NCBI GenBank assembly: GCA_002359465.1 | Contig: DENA01000016.1 | Location: forward strand, 79,647-143,646 | DNA from: Ruminococcaceae bacterium UBA2656 | GTDB lineage: Bacteria; Bacillota; Clostridia; Oscillospirales; Acutalibacteraceae | Direction: 5' to 3' | DNA length: 64,000 bases | Shown here: in pieces, positions 61,617 to 64,000 of the stretch | How the letters are laid out: each line of letters begins with the position of its first letter | Numbering within the stretch: the stretch's first letter is position 1 | Position numbers and translations under genes: made by a program | Notes under the pieces: generated by a model | Databases searched by the model: none | Told to the model about the DNA's origin: nothing | What the model saw: the letters and a program-made list of their open reading frames with translations, nothing else

Positions 61617-61946
61617 TCATTCAATCGGTCGGCCCTGCTTTGAGTAAACAAGCTCATATAAGTCGATAAACTCTTGTGCCATGTCAATCACGGTAATGGC
61701 GCTCATTAAATGATCCTGCGCATGGGCCAAGAGCACCGTCACTTTTTCAATTTTTCCCGCTGCCTCCTCCTGTATGATCTCCGTCTGGAAACGGTGTGCT
61801 TCCGTAAGGCAGTGGCCCGCCTTTTCAATCGACCCCCGCGCTTTTGCGAATTCGCCTCCTTTTGCGCTTGCGATTGCTTCCATCGCCAGACTTTTGGCAT
61901 CGCCGCTGTTTACCAGCAGCTGCATGGAGATTGACTCTAAATCCAT
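61617..61946 (-). CDS. PTS EIIA, lactose/cellobiose family
   Basis: A 109-residue helical phosphocarrier, trimeric in the family. The phospho-histidine region is VTVLLAHAQDHLMSA (His75 or His79), preceded by VNSGDAKSLAMEAI near the N-terminus, with the buried Asp that binds a metal. It is the first gene of the operon, about 40 nt after the predicted sigma-54 transcription start, and ends 19 bp before the GrdB-like start. Confidence 0.92.
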   Translation of the reverse strand: MDLESISMQLLVNSGDAKSLAMEAIASAKGGEFAKARGSIEKAGHCLTEAHRFQTEIIQEEAAGKIEKVTVLLAHAQDHLMSAITVIDMAQEFIDLYELVYSKQGRPIE

Positions 61947-61998
61947 TTCAAAATCACCTTTTTATATATGTATTTTTTTCTTTCCTCTACTTGAATAA

Positions 61999-62013
61999 GC
62001 ATGAATCGTGCCA
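61999..62013 (-). promoter_or_regulatory. Sigma-54 (-24/-12) promoter of the second PTS operon
   Basis: On the minus strand the sequence reads TGGCAC, five bases (GATTC), then ATGC, matching TGGCAC-N5-TTGC except for one base, with the invariant GG and GC in register. It lies about 55 bp upstream of the EIIA start. The divergent gene encodes a LevR-type sigma-54 activator, making this assignment strong. Confidence 0.85.
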
Positions 62014-62149
62014 AAACACAATTTGACATAAAATGAAGGAGAAACAGGCTATCCTTCTTAACACAAAAAGAAATTCGGCAGATGTGTATTAAATAAAACA
62101 GATTACGGCTAATTATAAAACACATTGCACGATATATCAAACTTACGAT

Positions 62150-62178
62150 TTGACTTTATTGTGCATAAGGACTATACT
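62150..62178 (+). promoter_or_regulatory. Promoter of the LevR-type activator gene
   Basis: TTGACT (62150-62155), a 17-bp spacer and TATACT (62173-62178) form a good vegetative promoter ending 30 bp before the TTG start at 62208. Confidence 0.7.
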
Positions 62179-62207
62179 TTTTAGACAAGAAATATGGGGT
62201 GGTAAGT

Positions 62208-64000
62208 TTGAAGCGGATTGAGGCTGTGAAAAAAAAATTGGGCGAATTATCCGGCGAGCGGGGCGTGACTGCCGGAGATTTGGCGGAAAGCCTGGGATTA
62301 TCGCGCGCCAATGTAAGCGGGGACCTGAACAGACTCTGCGAAGAAGGCGAAGCGGAAAAACACGGCTCGAAGCCCGTTTATTACAGGCTATCCGGGGTTA
62401 TGGCCAAAAAAAGCGCCGAATCTACGCTCGACGCATTCGTCCGCGACAACAGAAGCCTTTACCATTGTGTGGAGCAGGCAAAGGCGGCCGTGCTGTATCC
62501 GCCGAACGGAATGCATTTGCTGATTTTCGGAGAAACCGGCGTGGGGAAATCCATGTTTGCGGAATTGATTTATCAATACGCACGTGAAAAAGAGTGCATT
62601 AACAGGGATGCACCTTTTATTATTTTCAATTGTGCAGACTATGCAAACAATCCTCAGCTTTTGGTAAGCCAGCTCATGGGAACGAAAAAGGGAGCGTATA
62701 CGGGCGCGGATACGGACAGGCCCGGTTTGCTTGAAAAAGCCGACGGCGGGTTTCTGTTTTTGGACGAAATTCACCGTCTGCCCCCGCAGGGGCAGGAAAT
62801 GCTGTTTACTTTTATTGACCGCGGCGTCTACCGCCGTCTGGGGGAGGCGGATCTGGAGAGGAGGGCGAAGGTTCTGCTCATCTGCGCCACTACGGAGGAC
62901 CCGGATTCCACTCTGTTGAAGACTTTTGTACGCAGGATTCCCATGATCATTAAGATTCCGAGTTTAAGTGAAAGGAGCATGGAAGAAAGGTTAAATTTAA
63001 TCAGCGGCTTCTTCCGAAATGAATCCGTGCGGCTGAACAAGCCGATTTCTGTTTCCGTCAATTCCATGCGGTCGCTCCTGAGCTACCACTGTCCCAATAA
63101 TATCGGCCAGTTAAAAAACGATATTCAGATTATTTGCGCCAAAGCCTATTCCGACCTTGTATCCGGCAAAAAAGAGGACCTGCGCATTGTCAGTTTTGAC
63201 CTGCCCTCTTATATCAAGGAAGGCCTGTACCTTGAAACCACACACCGTCAGATCTGGAACCGTTTTATTGGAATCAATAAACGCTACTGTGTGTTTGACA
63301 GCGGTTCTAAAGAGCTGCTGTTCCGGAATAATGAAGACGCGGAAAACATCTACGAAATGATAGATACCCGGATGCAGGAGTTGAAGGGCATCGGTGCGGG
63401 CGAAGAGGAAATCAGCGGGCAGATCGACAAGGAAATTCATCTTTACTTTGAGAAATACACGGAACTTTCCAGTCACCCGCAGGATTTTTCAAGCATTACA
63501 AATCTGGTGGGTGCCGAAATTGTACAGACTGTAGACAGGATTCTGACTTATGCGGAAGAAAAGCTGGAGCGCAGTTTTGGAAATAATATCCGTTATGGAA
63601 TGGCGGTACATATTTTCAACTCCGTAAACCGCGTAAAAAGAGGACGCAGAATTGTGAATCCGCAGCTGAACCTGATTCGTAAGGAGCATGATGCGGAATT
63701 TGCCGTCGCACTGGAAAGTCTTAAGCTGGTCAACCAGGAATTTGAAATCACCATGCCGATTGACGAAGCCGGTTTTCTGGCTGTATTTTTCTGTCTGGAG
63801 CATTCGATGACCGGAGGAAAAAACGAACGGGTGCAGGTGGTTGTGATTGCGCACGGCGTGTCAACTGCGACTTCCATGGCCGGTGCGGCGAACCGGCTGC
63901 TTGGGATGGACTGTGTGGTGGGGATAGACGCCTCCCTTGATGAAAACCCGCAAAAAGTCTATACCGGTCTGAAAGAATATCTGCTTGGCAAACCGCAGCA
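62208..64000 (+). CDS. LevR-type sigma-54 activator with PRD and EIIA-Man domains (runs off right edge)
   Basis: The 5' portion of a PTS-controlled activator; at least 597 codons are visible. It starts at TTG with GGGGTGG just upstream; no in-frame ATG is near. Order: winged HTH (about 1-70), AAA+ sigma-54 interaction domain with Walker A GETGVGKS, the sigma-54 contact loop GAYTGAD (a GAFTGA variant) and Walker B FLFLDEIHRL. A PRD follows, with histidine in NIRYGMAVHIF and DEAGFLAVFFCLEH. Then the start of an EIIA-Man domain appears, with VVVIAHGVSTATSM. Phosphorylation of PRD and EIIA histidines by the PTS would tune activity. It surely activates the divergent EIIA-to-mupG operon through the -24/-12 promoter. 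Confidence 0.92.
   Translation, partial: MKRIEAVKKKLGELSGERGVTAGDLAESLGLSRANVSGDLNRLCEEGEAEKHGSKPVYYRLSGVMAKKSAESTLDAFVRDNRSLYHCVEQAKAAVLYPPNGMHLLIFGETGVGKSMFAELIYQYAREKECINRDAPFIIFNCADYANNPQLLVSQLMGTKKGAYTGADTDRPGLLEKADGGFLFLDEIHRLPPQGQEMLFTFIDRGVYRRLGEADLERRAKVLLICATTEDPDSTLLKTFVRRIPMIIKIPSLSERSMEERLNLISGFFRNESVRLNKPISVSVNSMRSLLSYHCPNNIGQLKNDIQIICAKAYSDLVSGKKEDLRIVSFDLPSYIKEGLYLETTHRQIWNRFIGINKRYCVFDSGSKELLFRNNEDAENIYEMIDTRMQELKGIGAGEEEISGQIDKEIHLYFEKYTELSSHPQDFSSITNLVGAEIVQTVDRILTYAEEKLERSFGNNIRYGMAVHIFNSVNRVKRGRRIVNPQLNLIRKEHDAEFAVALESLKLVNQEFEITMPIDEAGFLAVFFCLEHSMTGGKNERVQVVVIAHGVSTATSMAGAANRLLGMDCVVGIDASLDENPQKVYTGLKEYLLGKPQ

Overview
The window looks like a chromosomal segment of an anaerobic, probably spore-forming Firmicute of class Clostridia, with an Oscillospiraceae-like flavour (an inference). 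The signs are Gram-positive housekeeping order (ruvCAB, glmM, ecfA1-ecfA2-ecfT-truA, cvpA-like, pgsA), frequent TTG/GTG starts with strong GGAGG sites, several PTS systems with RpiR- and LevR-type regulators, a gamma-type spore-protein-like gene, an agmatine deiminase cluster, pyrB-pyrI and a SipW/TasA-like surface locus. No rRNA, CRISPR array, intact insertion sequence or phage module was seen.

Layout. 1-8.6 kb: a glucose-superfamily PTS locus. An EIIBC permease is followed by a two-domain mannose-6-phosphate-isomerase-like protein, a cupin glucose-6-phosphate isomerase and a second mannose-6-phosphate isomerase. An opposing rpiR regulator lies between these and an EIIA / HAD phosphatase / HPr trio. 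Four copies of an AT-rich operator-like motif lie upstream of the EIIBC gene and of an unidentified divergent gene that runs off the left edge. 8.6-16.4 kb: decayed DNA, then a sugar-acid catabolic cluster (PdxA2-like dehydrogenase, DUF1537 kinase, KdgT-type permease, class II aldolase-like protein) with a divergent PrpR-type regulator. Fragments of the 3' end of tRNA-Lys flank this block, which suggests an old island next to the intact tRNA-Lys. 16.4-16.9 kb: five tRNA genes (Gly, Arg, His, Gln, Lys in transcription order).

17-29.8 kb: a long minus-strand housekeeping run: ruvC-ruvA-ruvB-glmM-methyltransferase-ecfA1-ecfA2-ecfT-truA-DUF5711-cvpA-like-pgsA-clpE-like. 30-40 kb: tandem PPK2 polyphosphate kinase, a split ThrE-type exporter, a split transketolase, an iron alcohol dehydrogenase, a DUF4489-like protein, an acyltransferase, a DUF212 protein, an Lrp-type regulator and cutC. 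40-49 kb: aspartase, then the agmatine deiminase operon (ptcA, antiporter, aguA, second permease, carbamate kinase) with a divergent LuxR-type regulator. Agmatine would be converted to putrescine, CO2, ammonia and ATP. 49-50.6 kb: pyrB-pyrI.

50.8-57.9 kb: a spore-protein-like gene, then a surface-fibre locus transcribed as adhesin, TasA-like, SipW, TasA-like, TasA-like, wall-anchored protein. 58.2-64 kb: a second PTS operon (EIIA, GrdB-like N-domain protein, EIIB, EIIC, MupG-like hydrolase). It is preceded by a clear -24/-12 (sigma-54) promoter and lies divergent from a LevR-type sigma-54 activator that runs off the right edge. The least expected items are the free-standing GrdB-like domain in a PTS operon, the kinase-like/isomerase fusion, the HPr with Arg at position 46, and the tRNA-Lys-flanked sugar-acid island.
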